Assembly (NCBI GenBank): GCA_963726065.1
Contig: CAVSAU010000006.1
Coordinates: forward strand, 272,372 to 336,371
DNA length: 64,000 nucleotides
Reading direction: 5' to 3'
From: Neomesorhizobium sp963726065
GTDB taxonomy: Bacteria; Pseudomonadota; Alphaproteobacteria; Rhizobiales; Rhizobiaceae
Shown here: positions 38,439 through 47,488 of the stretch, in pieces
Numbering within the stretch: position 1 is the first letter of the stretch
How the letters are laid out: the number at the start of each line of letters is the position of its first letter
Notes under the pieces: generated by a model
What the model was told of the DNA's origin: nothing
Databases searched by the model: none
The model's input: the letters and a program-made list of their open reading frames with translations, nothing else
Position numbers and translations under genes: made by a program

Positions 38439-41400
38439 ATGGCAATTTCTGGATTTCCGGATGCAACAAACACGGGTGTGCCTGCGGGCGTAACTCTCAC
38501 CCCGTCCGGGGGGCTGGTCATAAATACTCCCGGCGTGGTCATCGAGGGCCTCGATATTCGGGGCATGGTGACGATCAACGCCGACAATGTGACGTTAAAG
38601 AACTGCAAGATCACATCGGCTCGCTGGGCTGTGGTCAATATCACGTCCGGGTCGACCGGTGTTGTGATTCAAGATTGCGAGATCAACGGATTGAGTGCCG
38701 AAGGCGTGCGCGGAATCAGCGGACAGGGGACATTCCTGCGCAACGACATCCATCACGTCGAGGACGGCATTTACCTGACGGCGGCTCCAACACGCTCATC
38801 CAGGACAACTACATTCACGATCTGCAATCGAACTGGAGCGGCCCGCACTATGACGGCATTGCTACCGATGGCGGTGTTTCCAACATCACCATCCGCCACA
38901 ACACGATCATCAACGATCACGGCCAGACATCGGCTTTGATGCTCAGCAACTATTTCGGCTCGGTCACCAACGTTACCGTCGACAACAACTGGCTCGAGGG
39001 CGGCGGCTACACCGTGTACTCGGATGGCCAGTTCAATAACGGGACGATATCGGGCGTATCTTTCACCAACAACTACCTGGTCGAAGGCCAATACGGAGTA
39101 TTCGTCGATCAGGAATAATTCGCCCGTCTGGCAGGGGAATATCGAGATGGAACCTGGTCAGCCCGTGCCGAGGTCCTCCGGCCTTGGGTGCGCCGACGAT
39201 TACCAACGTTCTCGAACGACAGCGGCATGGCGGGAGACGGGATCACGAATGACAACACGCTGACGCTGACCGGCACCGCGGCGGCGAACAGCACTGTGAG
39301 GGTGTACGACGGGGCGACGCAACTGGGCACGGCGACGGCGAATGGCAGCGGCGCCTGGAGCTTCACCACCGCTGCCTTGCGAACGGCAGCCATAGTTTCA
39401 CCGCGACGGCGACGTCCGGGGGCACGACGAGTGCTGCCTCGTCGCCTCGGTCTGTCACGGTGGACACGGTTGCGCCGAGCGCACCGACGATTACCTCGTT
39501 CTCCAACGACACCGGCACGGTGGGAGACGGGATCACGAGTGACAACACGCTTACGCTGACCGGCACGGCGGCGGCGAACAGCACAGTGAGGGTGTATCGA
39601 CGGGGCGACGCTGCTCGGCACGGCTACGGCGAACGGCAGCGGGGCGTGGAGCTTACACGACGGCGGTCCTTGGCGAACGGCACCCACAACTTCACGGCGA
39701 CGGCGACGGATGTGGCGGGCAATACCAGCGTGGCTTCGACGGCACTGGCCGTCACGGTGAATACGGCAGCGGACGAGTGCACCGACGATTACCAACTTCT
39801 CCAACGACACCGGCACGGCGGGAGACGGGATCACGAGTGACAACACGCTTACGCTGACCGGCACGGCGGCGGCGAACAGCACTGTGAGAGTGTACGACGG
39901 GGCGACGCAACTGGGCACGGTGACGGCGAACGGCAGCGGCGCCTGGAGCTACACCACTGCTGCTTTGGCGAACGGCAATCATAGCTTTACCGCGACGGCG
40001 ACTTCCGGGGGCACGACGAGTGCTGCCTCGGCTCGCTCGATCTGTCACGGTGGACACGGTTGCGCCGAGCGCGCCGACGATTACCTCGTTCTCCAACGAC
40101 ACCGGCACGGTGGGAGACGGGATCACGAGTGACAACACGCTTACGCTGACTGGCACGGCGGCGGCGAACAGCACAGTAAGGGTGTTCGACGGGACGACGC
40201 TAGCTGGGAACGGCGACGGCGAACGGCAGCGGGGCCTGGAGTTATACCACCGGTACGTTGGCGGACGCCACCCACAGCTTCACGGCCAGGGCGACGGACG
40301 TAGCAGGCAATACGAGCGCGGCTTCGTCGACCCTGCAAATTACCGTGGATAGTGACGCCGGCGAACCCAACCCGGTGTCCGGCTTCCCCAACGCGGCAAA
40401 TACCGGCATCCCGGCAGGCGTGACGCTGACGGCATCGGGAGATGTGAACGTCACGACGGCAGGCGACCGTGATCAATGCACTCGACGTGAAAGGCACCAT
40501 CTGGGTGATGGCGCCCAACGTGACCATTCAGAACAGCAGGATCACGTCCACCGATTGGACGAGCATCTGGATCAAGCCCGGCATCACCGGAACGATTGTC
40601 AAGGATAGCGAGATCTCGAATGTCGGCAGCAGCCCGGACGGCGCCAACGGCATTGTCGGCGCTGGCACCTTCCTGCGCAACGACATCCACCACGTCGAGA
40701 ACGGCTTCAATATCTCGGGACCGAGCACGATCCAGGACAACTACGTCCACGATATGGAGGCGCCGAACGTCCGCGCCGGAACGCAGTGGGGCGGACCTCA
40801 CTACGACGGCATCGAGATCAATGGCGGCGTTTCGAACGTCACCATCAAGCACAACACGATCATCAACGAAAACGGTCAGACGTCGGCCGTGATGATCAAC
40901 AACGACTTCGGCCCGGTCTCGAACATCACGGTCGACGGCAACTACCTCGCCGGCGGCGGCTACACCTTGTATTCGGACGGCAGCTTCAGCAGCACCGACA
41001 CTATCTCGGGCGTTCAGTTCACCAACAACGTGCTCGGCGAGGGCTATTGGGGCTACTACTACTTCAGGGGCAACAGCCCGACGCTGACGGGCAACGACGA
41101 GATCGGCAGGAATTGGCCAACTCTGCCGACCGATCCGACCGCCGCCGACCCCGGGCGAACCGGGGACGGCAGAAATCCTTGGCACGCCGGGCGATGATTC
41201 GCTCGACGGCACGCTCGGCGCGGACACGATGAAGGGCCTCGGCGGCAACGACACGTACACAGTCAACCATACTGGCGACAAGGTGGTCGAGGTCGCAGCG
41301 CAGGGCACAGACAAGGTCGAGAGCACGATCAGCCATACCCTCGCCGCGAATGTCGAGAACCTGCAGCTCATCGGGACCGGGACGATCAACGGCACCGGCA

Positions 41401-41813
41401 ACGAACTCGCAAACACGATCATCGGCAACGACGTCGCGCAACGTCATAAGAGGCGGCGGCGGGCAGCGACACGCTCAATGGTTGGGGCGGAAAGGACACC
41501 TTCTTCGGCGAGAGCGGCAACGACACCTTCCAGTTCTCGTCGCAGTACAGCGCGAATGGCGACAAGGTGATGGATTTCGTCCACGGCGTCGACACGCTCG
41601 ACTTCAGCAAGATCGACGCCAATGCCAGCCGAGCGGCGACCAGGCCTTCATCTTCGACGGCTACACGACGGGGGCAGCTACGGTCATCTGTGGGCTGTCG
41701 AGGACAGGTCCACCGGTGTTACCCACGTCTACGGCAAGGTCGGAGGCTACCAGTTCGTCGTCGATCTTCAAGGTGTAAGCCTTGGTCTCACCTCGACTGA
41801 CTTCGTGGTTTGA
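38439..41813 (+). CDS. Modular beta-helix / Ig-like / RTX protein, probable type I-secreted, several frame changes
   Basis: A protein of about 1,120 residues assembled from three frames. Start ATG 38439 has an AAAGGGA ribosome site and no signal peptide, as expected for type I cargo. Order of parts: a parallel beta-helix domain (SGFPDATNTGVPAGVTLTPS, GQGTFLRNDIHHVEDGIYL, GVSNITIRHNTIINDHGQTS); about four Ig-like repeats (GDGITSDNTLTLTGTAAANS, STVRVYDGATQLGT); a second beta-helix nearly repeating the first (GFPNAANTGIPAGVTLTASG, GAGTFLRNDIHHVENGFNIS); then RTX-type repeats (GDDSLDGTLGADTMKGLGGN and GWGGKDTFFGESGNDTF) and a C-terminal secretion region ending GLTSTDFVV. It may be a polysaccharide lyase, epimerase or surface adhesin; catalytic residues cannot be assigned. 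Confidence 0.86.
39190..40350 (+). repeat. Four tandem ~290-bp repeats encoding Ig-like domains
   Basis: The sequence GGGAGACGGGATCACGA recurs near 39232, 39522, 39820 and 40112, a spacing of 290-298 bp (about 97 codons). Repeats are nearly identical at the DNA level. The uneven spacing is consistent with small indels that also break the reading frame. Each unit encodes one Ig-like domain of the RTX protein. Confidence 0.8.
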
Positions 41814-41902
41814 GAGGGGGCGTTGTACGGACCCGCCCGAGACGGCGCCCCGCTCCGTTAGGTGGGGCACCTGAGTGAGCCTTGCAGAGAGATACCTTGG
41901 CC

Positions 41903-41936
41903 ATTGCAGTCAGTGCCTCCCGGCACTGACTGCAAT
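41903..41936. terminator. Perfect 15-bp hairpin downstream of the RTX gene
   Basis: ATTGCAGTCAGTGCC and its exact complement flank a TCCC loop, 90 bp after the RTX stop codon. It lacks a T run, so it is either a factor-dependent or bidirectional terminator, or a transposon-derived palindrome. Confidence 0.5.
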
Positions 41937-42069
41937 CCCGTCACCGAGGGAGGTTCCGGCGCGCCAGACACGCCGGAACAGGTCAATTCTTCCAAATAAC
42001 AGATGTCGGCTACCTGCCTACCGGGCGTCCTAGCAGGCATGGGATCGCTCAACAGCCGCCGTCGGCGAT

Positions 42070-42185
42070 GCATCCAGCTTATGGCGTGGTCGCGACCTTT
42101 GCCGCCTGGCTGGGGCTGACACCTCGACAGGCGAAGACGGGAGGTTGTGTGCGTCAAGTTCTGCGCAAGGGGGCGGCCATGGAAC
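42070..42185 (+). pseudogene. IS110-family fragment
   Basis: About 35 codons read FAAWLGLTPRQAKTGG on the plus strand, resembling the transposase_20 domain core (compare FAAWLGLTPSQNSSGGKDR in the better-preserved IS110 copy at 50.6 kb). The rest is missing or replaced. Confidence 0.45.
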
Positions 42186-42188
42186 TGG

Positions 42189-42395
42189 TCATGCGGCTTG
42201 GCGCAGAGCGAGTTTCTTATGCTCGCGCAGGTCGTCCATGTTGATGTAACGGTTGGCCTCCATCCAGTTTTCATTGGTCTCGACGGCTAATGCCCTTACG
42301 AGGCGCAGACCGCTCTGTGAATTTGGAAAGATGCGCACGACATAGGTTAGCCGGCGGATTTCCTCGTTGAGGCGTTCGAGCATGTTGGTAACCGG
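42189..42395 (-). pseudogene. IS256-family (mutator) transposase, C-terminal remnant
   Basis: The minus strand encodes ERLNEEIRRLTYVVRIFPNS, then LRLVRALAVETNENWMEANR and YINMDDL, which is the typical end of IS256 transposases. Nothing further upstream matches. Confidence 0.68.
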
Positions 42396-42558
42396 TATGA
42401 TCATGACGGTGCCATCTGGTTGCAGCCGGAGATGGGCAATTTTCGGCGTATGGTGAGAGCATCCGGGACAGGTGTCAAGATTCCATGGGGCCTAGATGAC
42501 GGCCGGCGTTTTTGCAGAATGAGTGGCCGTTCCACCAACCACTTATTCCGAGGTCCCA

Positions 42559-43719
42559 ATGTTCAAGATCGAAAGTCCTGCGACCGCCATCCATACTAAT
42601 CTTGCAGCAATCTTCATTTCGATTGAACTCAGCCAATCCACTTGGCTGATCACATCGCTGTCGCCAGGAAATGGCGAGAAGATGTCAAAGCATTCAGTGG
42701 CCGCTGGAAACATGGCAGGCTTATTCGATCTGCTTTCGAAGTTGCGGGAAAGAAGCCGCACCAGGACCGGACATAGTTGGCAGATCATCTCTATACAGGA
42801 GGCGGGCCTGGACGGATTCTGGATTCATCGAACGCTTCAGGACAACGGGATCGAAAGTCATGTGGTCGATCCGGCGTCTATCGCGACACCACGCCGTCAC
42901 CGCCGCGTAAAGACGGATCGCGTCGATGGCGAGGCACTCCTCCGGGTTCTTATGGCCTATAAGAGGGGCGAGCCGAGAATTTGCTCGATGGTGCGGGTTC
43001 CGTCAGCAAAGGAAGAGGACAGGCGGCGGATCGGCCGGGAGCGCAAGACGCTTACGGTCGAACGTGTCGCGCATGTCAATCGCATCAAATGTCTTCTGTT
43101 CTCACAGGGCATCACCGATTATGAGCCGATCCGCAAGGATCGGCGGCAACGGCTTGAAGAATTGCAGACCGGCGACGGGCATCGACTGCCTGCGCATATG
43201 AAAGCACAGATCATCCGGGAACTGGATCGTTTGGAGCTGGTGCTCGAACAAATCAGGGTGGTTGAAGATGAGCGCGATGCGCTTATCGCGGCACAGATCA
43301 CAGATGAGAAGCCGTCACCTGTTACAATGCTGCTGGAGATCAAGGGGATTGGCGCGGAGTTCGCCAATATTTTGTGGTCAGAATGTTTTTTCCGACACTT
43401 CAATAACCGCCGCCAGGTTGCCGCTTTTGCAGGACTGGCGCCGACACCTTGGCAGAGCGGTTCAATCGATCGAGAACAGGGCGTCTCGAAAGCAGGCAAC
43501 CCAAGACTGCGCACAGCGCTGATCCAGATGTCGTGGCTCTGGCTGCGACATCAGCCCAACTCGACACTGGCCCAGTGGTTCAAGGCGCGAGTTGAACATA
43601 GTGGCGGCCGGATGAAAAAGTCAGCCGTTACCGCGCTGGCACGCAAGTTGCTCGTGGCACTTTGGAAATACACAACCTCTGGGGTCGTCATCGAGGGTGC
43701 CATTATGAAAACGGCTTGA
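42559..43719 (+). CDS. IS110-family transposase, intact
   Basis: A 386-residue DEDD transposase with an intact frame, the only apparently complete transposase gene in the window. The N-terminal catalytic domain has FISIELSQSTW, SIQEAGLDGFWIHRTL and RRVKTDRVDGEALL; the C-terminal transposase_20 domain has LEIKGIGAEFANIL, VAAFAGLAPTPWQSG and KSAVTALARKLLVALWKYTT. I chose ATG 42559; earlier GTG/TTG codons are possible. The 250 bp after its stop are similar to 51.3-51.57 kb, so the element's right end extends to about 43970. Confidence 0.88.
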   Translation: MFKIESPATAIHTNLAAIFISIELSQSTWLITSLSPGNGEKMSKHSVAAGNMAGLFDLLSKLRERSRTRTGHSWQIISIQEAGLDGFWIHRTLQDNGIESHVVDPASIATPRRHRRVKTDRVDGEALLRVLMAYKRGEPRICSMVRVPSAKEEDRRRIGRERKTLTVERVAHVNRIKCLLFSQGITDYEPIRKDRRQRLEELQTGDGHRLPAHMKAQIIRELDRLELVLEQIRVVEDERDALIAAQITDEKPSPVTMLLEIKGIGAEFANILWSECFFRHFNNRRQVAAFAGLAPTPWQSGSIDREQGVSKAGNPRLRTALIQMSWLWLRHQPNSTLAQWFKARVEHSGGRMKKSAVTALARKLLVALWKYTTSGVVIEGAIMKTA

Positions 43720-44057
43720 CGACTTACACCTCACTTTCTGAAATCTACCGGGATCCGATCAATCCCGGCGGATCCGGGTCGACGAACCGTGCTTCGTTTT
43801 GGCGAAATGCCGCTGTCAAGAATGGCCTCGTCGTCCTGAGCCCTGCCGCCGCAAGCGGGATGTTGGTACGGCCGCAACGAGCCGACCGGATATGAGTTGG
43901 ATAAGGCAGTAAGCCGAGTCAGATAGTCGGGCTTGGAACCTGGAACCGATAAGTTGGAGAGTGCTGATGGATTATGAATGACTGACTTGACGAGTGATGC
44001 CCCATATGAGCGAAGCGAGGATTTGACCCCTTTGGCGAAGTGAAGAACTGACCCCCT
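43720..44057 (+). mobile_element. Right flank of the IS110 element and IS21 end
   Basis: To about 43970 the sequence parallels 51312-51570 (shared stretches such as AAGCGGGATGTTGGT and GAACCTGGA), so it belongs to the IS110 element. From about 44000 it belongs to the end of an IS21-type element, which precedes the istB stop. Confidence 0.55.
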
Positions 44058-44540
44058 TCACTGGTTTGCGGTTTCGTTAGTTTCGAGCGCCGGTCCGGTC
44101 TTCTGCTGAAGGCCGGACCGGCGCTTTTCGCGGAGCCGGTAGCTGTCGCCGCGGATGGTGACCACCGCGGAATGGTGAAGCAGACGATCCAGGATCGCCG
44201 TGGCCACAACGGGATCTCCAAAAACATTTCCCCATTCTCCCACGGAGCGGTTGGAGGTGATCAGAATCGATCCCTTCTCGTAGCGTCGCGACACCAGCTG
44301 GAAGAACAAATGGGCGGCGTTGGCCTCGAAGGGCAGATAGCCCAGCTCGTCGATGATCAATAATTTCGGCCGCGACAAGGTCGTCAACTGTTTGTCGAGC
44401 GAGCCGTCGGCGTGTGCCTTGGCCAGCATTGCCACCAGCGTCGCCGCGGTGACGAACTGCACGTTGTAGTTCTGGCGAATGGCCTCGCGGCCGAGGCTCA
44501 CGGCAAGATGGGTCTTGCCCGTTCCGGGCGGACTGGGCTC
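44058..44540 (-). pseudogene. IS21-family helper ATPase IstB, N-terminally truncated
   Basis: An AAA+ ATPase fragment of about 160 residues beginning exactly at Walker A (PGTGKTHLAVSLGREA) and continuing LLIIDELGYLPFEANAAHLF (Walker B) and TSNRSVGEWGNVFGD to the C-terminus. About 80 N-terminal residues and istA are missing. The break at about 44540 joins unrelated plus-strand coding sequence, so a rearrangement happened inside istB. Confidence 0.82.
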
Positions 44541-44544
44541 ATAA

Positions 44545-45018
44545 TGCCCGTTATCAGGATGGTGGGGCAAAGAAGATTGTCCGCTACGCCTTTCATCCGC
44601 GTTCGGGCGCGGAGATTTTCGTCACAGGCCGTCTGCGTTATTGCGGTGAGCCGGCCTATGTCGGGCGACAACCGGATGGCAGCCTGGCGCTCATTCCGAT
44701 CTGGATGACGGAAGAGATCGCCCTGACGATGGCGGTTCGCGAGACGCCCCGTTTTCCCCTTTCATGCCTGCGCGACCTGCGCCACGAGGTCGATGCATGT
44801 CTACGTTTTCTGCAGAGCAACTCACGCCAGGCAGGAGACGACCATGCAGCGCAGACAATGCCGAACCGACCAGCCGGACTTGTTTTCCACGAAGGCTCCT
44901 CCATGAGGTTTCTCCGGGCGAAGTCCGGGAACGCACCCTCCCGCTGATCGAGACCTTGCTGAGAGAAGTGGTGGTGAGCCCGACGGGACGGGAGGCAGAT
45001 CATGAAGATCACCGCTGA
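44545..45018 (+). pseudogene. 5'-truncated accessory gene of a serine-recombinase element
   Basis: The plus strand reads KKIVRYAFHPRSGAEIFVTG, RQPDGSLALIPIWMTEEIAL and RDLRHEVDACLRFL; after a frame change near 44870 it continues VRERTLPLIETLLREVVVSP to the stop at 45018. It resembles small proteins that precede a recombinase gene in rhizobial elements (from memory, family name uncertain). It overlaps the recombinase start by 17 bp, which supports a former operon. Its 5' end is lost at the istB junction. Confidence 0.45.
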
Positions 45019-45397
45019 ACATCTCGCGCGCGGCGCCTATGTCTATGTCCGGCAATCCACGGCCGATCAACTCGTCAACAATCCCGAGAGCCGGCGACGC
45101 CAGTATGGCCTTGCTGAGCGAGCTCGCTCTCTTGGCTGGAGGTTGCCATCGTCATCGATGAAGATCTCGGCCGTTCAGGGTCTGGCATCAGCCGTCCGGG
45201 CTTTGAGAAGCTTCTGGCGGCAATCTGCGAAGGTCGGGTGGGTGCGGTCCTCGCCATTGAAGCCTCCCGGCTCGCCCGCAATGGCCGGGACTGGCATACG
45301 CTCATCGAGTTTTGCGGCCTTGTCGGAACACTCATCATCGACGAGGACGGCATCTACGAACCGCGTCATCCCAATGACAGGTTGCTGCTCGGCATGA
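45002..45397 (+). pseudogene. Serine recombinase (resolvase domain) fragment
   Basis: From ATG 45002: MKITAEHLARGAYVYVRQST, then ADQLVNNPESRRRQYGLAER with the catalytic-serine region YVYVRQS. After a frame change near 45130 the resolvase core continues as IDEDLGRSGSGISRPGFEKL, EASRLARNGRDWHTLIEFCG and DGIYEPRHPNDRLLLGMKG. Homology ends at about 45397, where an unrelated transposase fragment begins. The large C-terminal recombinase domain is absent. Confidence 0.72.
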
Positions 45398-45538
45398 AGG
45401 GAGCGCCACGGCAGGCGGCCGCCGATGGCGGCTTCGCCACGCGCGACAACTTGGCCACAGCGAAGGCGTGGGGCGTCTGCGACATGGCCTTCCACAATAA
45501 AGCCGGCCTCAGGATCGAGGACATGGTCAGAAGCAAGT

Positions 45539-46849
45539 GGACACCTCGATTTACCGCGGTTTTGGATGCCGGCAGGGCATGATCTGGCGCGGGTGACGGA
45601 ACGCCGATCGCAAAGCATTGGTTTTCGCGGGTTGTATGGTCGGAGGGCTGATCGATTTCGGCGCTGCGGCGGCGGCTTTCGCCGCTCTGCCGTCATGCGG
45701 ACGCAGTTCGCCCCTGATGCCAGACGAAGCGCGTGAGATTGTAGGCGAGGTTGGCCATGCCGATCTTGGTCCTGGCGCGGGCGATGCCGATGGTGCGCAC
45801 GAACAGGCTCATGCTGGACTTTCTGCTGCGCGAAGACGTGCTCGACGAAGGCGCGGATCTTTGAGCGTCGGCCGTTGGCCCGTGACGTCGCCTCGCTCAT
45901 CGGCCGGCCCTTCGGCTTCTTGTGGTGGATGTCGGAGACGTAGCCGTTCTTCTCCAGCCACTCCTCGTTCTTCTTCGAGCGATAGGCGGTGTCGGCCCAG
46001 ACCGTCGAGCCGGTGTTGCCGCGGTTGAGCACGTTGCGAAGCTGCGCGCCGTCATAGGCCGACGCGCTCGTCACGTTCCAGCCGCGGATGAAGCCGTGCC
46101 GGCGATCGATCGAGGCATGGTTCTTGTAGCCGAAGGCGGGAATGGCGATGTCGCGCTGCTTGCGTCTTTCCGTCCTCGGCCACCTTGGCCTTCGAGAACT
46201 TCACCGTCCAGCGGGCGTCCCGATCCTTCTGGCGCAGCTTGGCCGGCTTCTCCTTCCAGTGCGTCCGGGACCTTGCCCGCCTTGATGTCGGCCTTCTCGG
46301 CGTCGGTGTTGCGCTGCTTCGGCGCCGCCACGATCGTGGCGTCGACGATCTGGCCGCCCATCGCGAGATAGCCGGCCTTGGTGAGGTGCTTGTCGAAGCG
46401 GGCGAACAGGTTCTCGACCGCCCGCGCCTGCGTGAGATGTTCGCGGAACAGCCAGATCGTCTTGGCGTCCGGCACCCTGTCGCCGAGCCCCAGGCCGAGG
46501 AAGCGCATGAAGGACAGCCGGTCCTGGATCTGGAACTCGGCCTGGTCGTCCGACAGGCTGTAGAGCGCCTGCAGAACCATGATCTTGAACATCATCACCG
46601 GGTCGTAGGGCGGCCGGCCGCCCTTGGCGCCATCCGAACGCTTCAGCGCCTTGGCCAGCGGCTTGCGGAAAACCTCCCACGGCACCAGCGCGTTCAGCTT
46701 CTCCAGCGGATCGCCGGCCTCGCTCAGCCGAACATAGCGCTCGTCAATGTCCCAGAACCCGGCCTGTCCTCGCATTCGCAGCCTCCCGCAAATCACCGCA
46801 GGAGTGAATCATGAAACTCGCTGGGATGGGGAGGTTCTTCGAGGTGTCC
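45539..46849 (-). mobile_element. Complete IS5-type insertion with terminal repeats and target duplication
   Basis: 1311 bp. Terminal inverted repeats are GGACACCTCGA (45539-45549) and TCGAGGTGTCC (46839-46849), perfect over 11 bp. The 4-bp target duplication AAGT is present at 45535-45538 and 46850-46853. It carries one transposase gene on the minus strand. Confidence 0.9.
45693..46775 (-). pseudogene. IS5-type transposase with two frame changes
   Basis: DDE transposase. The start is MRGQAGFWDIDERYVRLSEA at 46775 and the first part continues with GGRPPYDPVMMFKIMVLQAL, SFMRFLGLGLGDRVPDAKTI and GGQIVDATIVAAPKQRN (catalytic Asp). Near 46160 the frame changes to give IPAFGYKNHASIDRRHGFIR, VWADTAYRSKKNEEWLEKNG and VEHVFAQQK; near 45830 it changes again to SMSLFVRTIGIARARTKIGM, ANLAYNLTRFVW and the stop at 45693. 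Since the terminal repeats and target duplication are intact, insertion is recent relative to any decay, or the indels are sequence errors. Confidence 0.86.
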
Positions 46850-47220
46850 AAGTGGGTCTACCGCAAGCTCCGCAACTTCCGCGCCGGCATCGAAGCCGGC
46901 ATCTCTTGCCTCAAACGTGCTTACGGCTTGGCACGTTGCACCTGGCGGGCTTGAACACTTCAAGGGCTACGTCTGGTCCTCGGTCCTTGCCCACAACCTC
47001 GTCCTCTTCACGCGCCTCAAACCGACCTGATCCCACCTCGGTATCGCAGGGTGGCGCCGCCGCCCCGCGGTGACGTGTGCCTGATCGTGCAAATGACACC
47101 GATCTGTCGAAAAGCAGCGCTCTGGACCCTGTCGAGGTCCGTTAAACGCGCTTCCACCCTGGCGCAAGCGACTATAAACCCAGCGAAATACGCTCGTTTA
47201 TGGACGCAAACTAACTAGAA

Positions 47221-47442
47221 TTAAAGGGCCGTTTGACGATAATTAAGGCGCTAGGCGGCAACGATCCTGTGCTGGACGCCTCGAAGTTCTGGAAGAGCGC
47301 GGCCGGTGTAGCGCATGATCGAAATGACCGCATCATCTACGACACAGATAGCAGCCACCTCTATTGCGACTGGGACGGCAGCGGCGCTGGCAAGGCAGTT
47401 CTCATCGGCATTGTCGCCGCGCCAAAGCGGCGGTCAAGGTGA
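47221..47442 (+). pseudogene. C-terminal remnant of an RTX calcium-binding protein
   Basis: About 70 codons: ALGGNDPVLDASKFWKSAAG, then NDRIIYDTDSSHLYCDWDGS and GKAVLIGIVA. The pattern NDRIIYDT-x-LY-DxDGSG is the common end of type I-secreted RTX proteins. The body of the gene is missing, apparently lost with the insertions that end at about 47100. The last few residues look out of frame (PKRRSR), so the original terminus is probably altered too. Confidence 0.6.
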
Positions 47443-47488
47443 ATTTTACTGGTGATTAAGTACCTTAGACACAGCAGAGATTGCATTG

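Larger units (their letters stand above)
45398..47030 (+). pseudogene. ISNCY-type transposase C-terminus, interrupted by a nested IS
   Basis: The first half (45398-45538) reads ADGGFATRDNLATAKAWGVC, MAFHNKAGLRIEDMVRSK; the second (46854-47030) continues WVYRKLRNFRAGIEAGISCL, KRAYGLARCTW and, after a frame change near 46940, LEHFKGYVWSSVLAHNLVLF to TGA 47028-47030. Removing the 1311-bp insert plus one AAGT copy restores MVRSKWVYRKLRNFRAG exactly. The N-terminal transposase portion is missing. Confidence 0.78.

Noticed and set aside
39190..40350. Regular repeats considered as a CRISPR-like or satellite array
   Set aside because: The period is about 290 bp, there are no short repeats with unique spacers, and the units translate into Ig-like domains.
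44058..45397. AAA ATPase, small protein and serine recombinase next to each other considered as a defence or integration system
   Set aside because: Each is truncated and belongs to a different mobile element; the junctions are rearrangement scars, not an operon.
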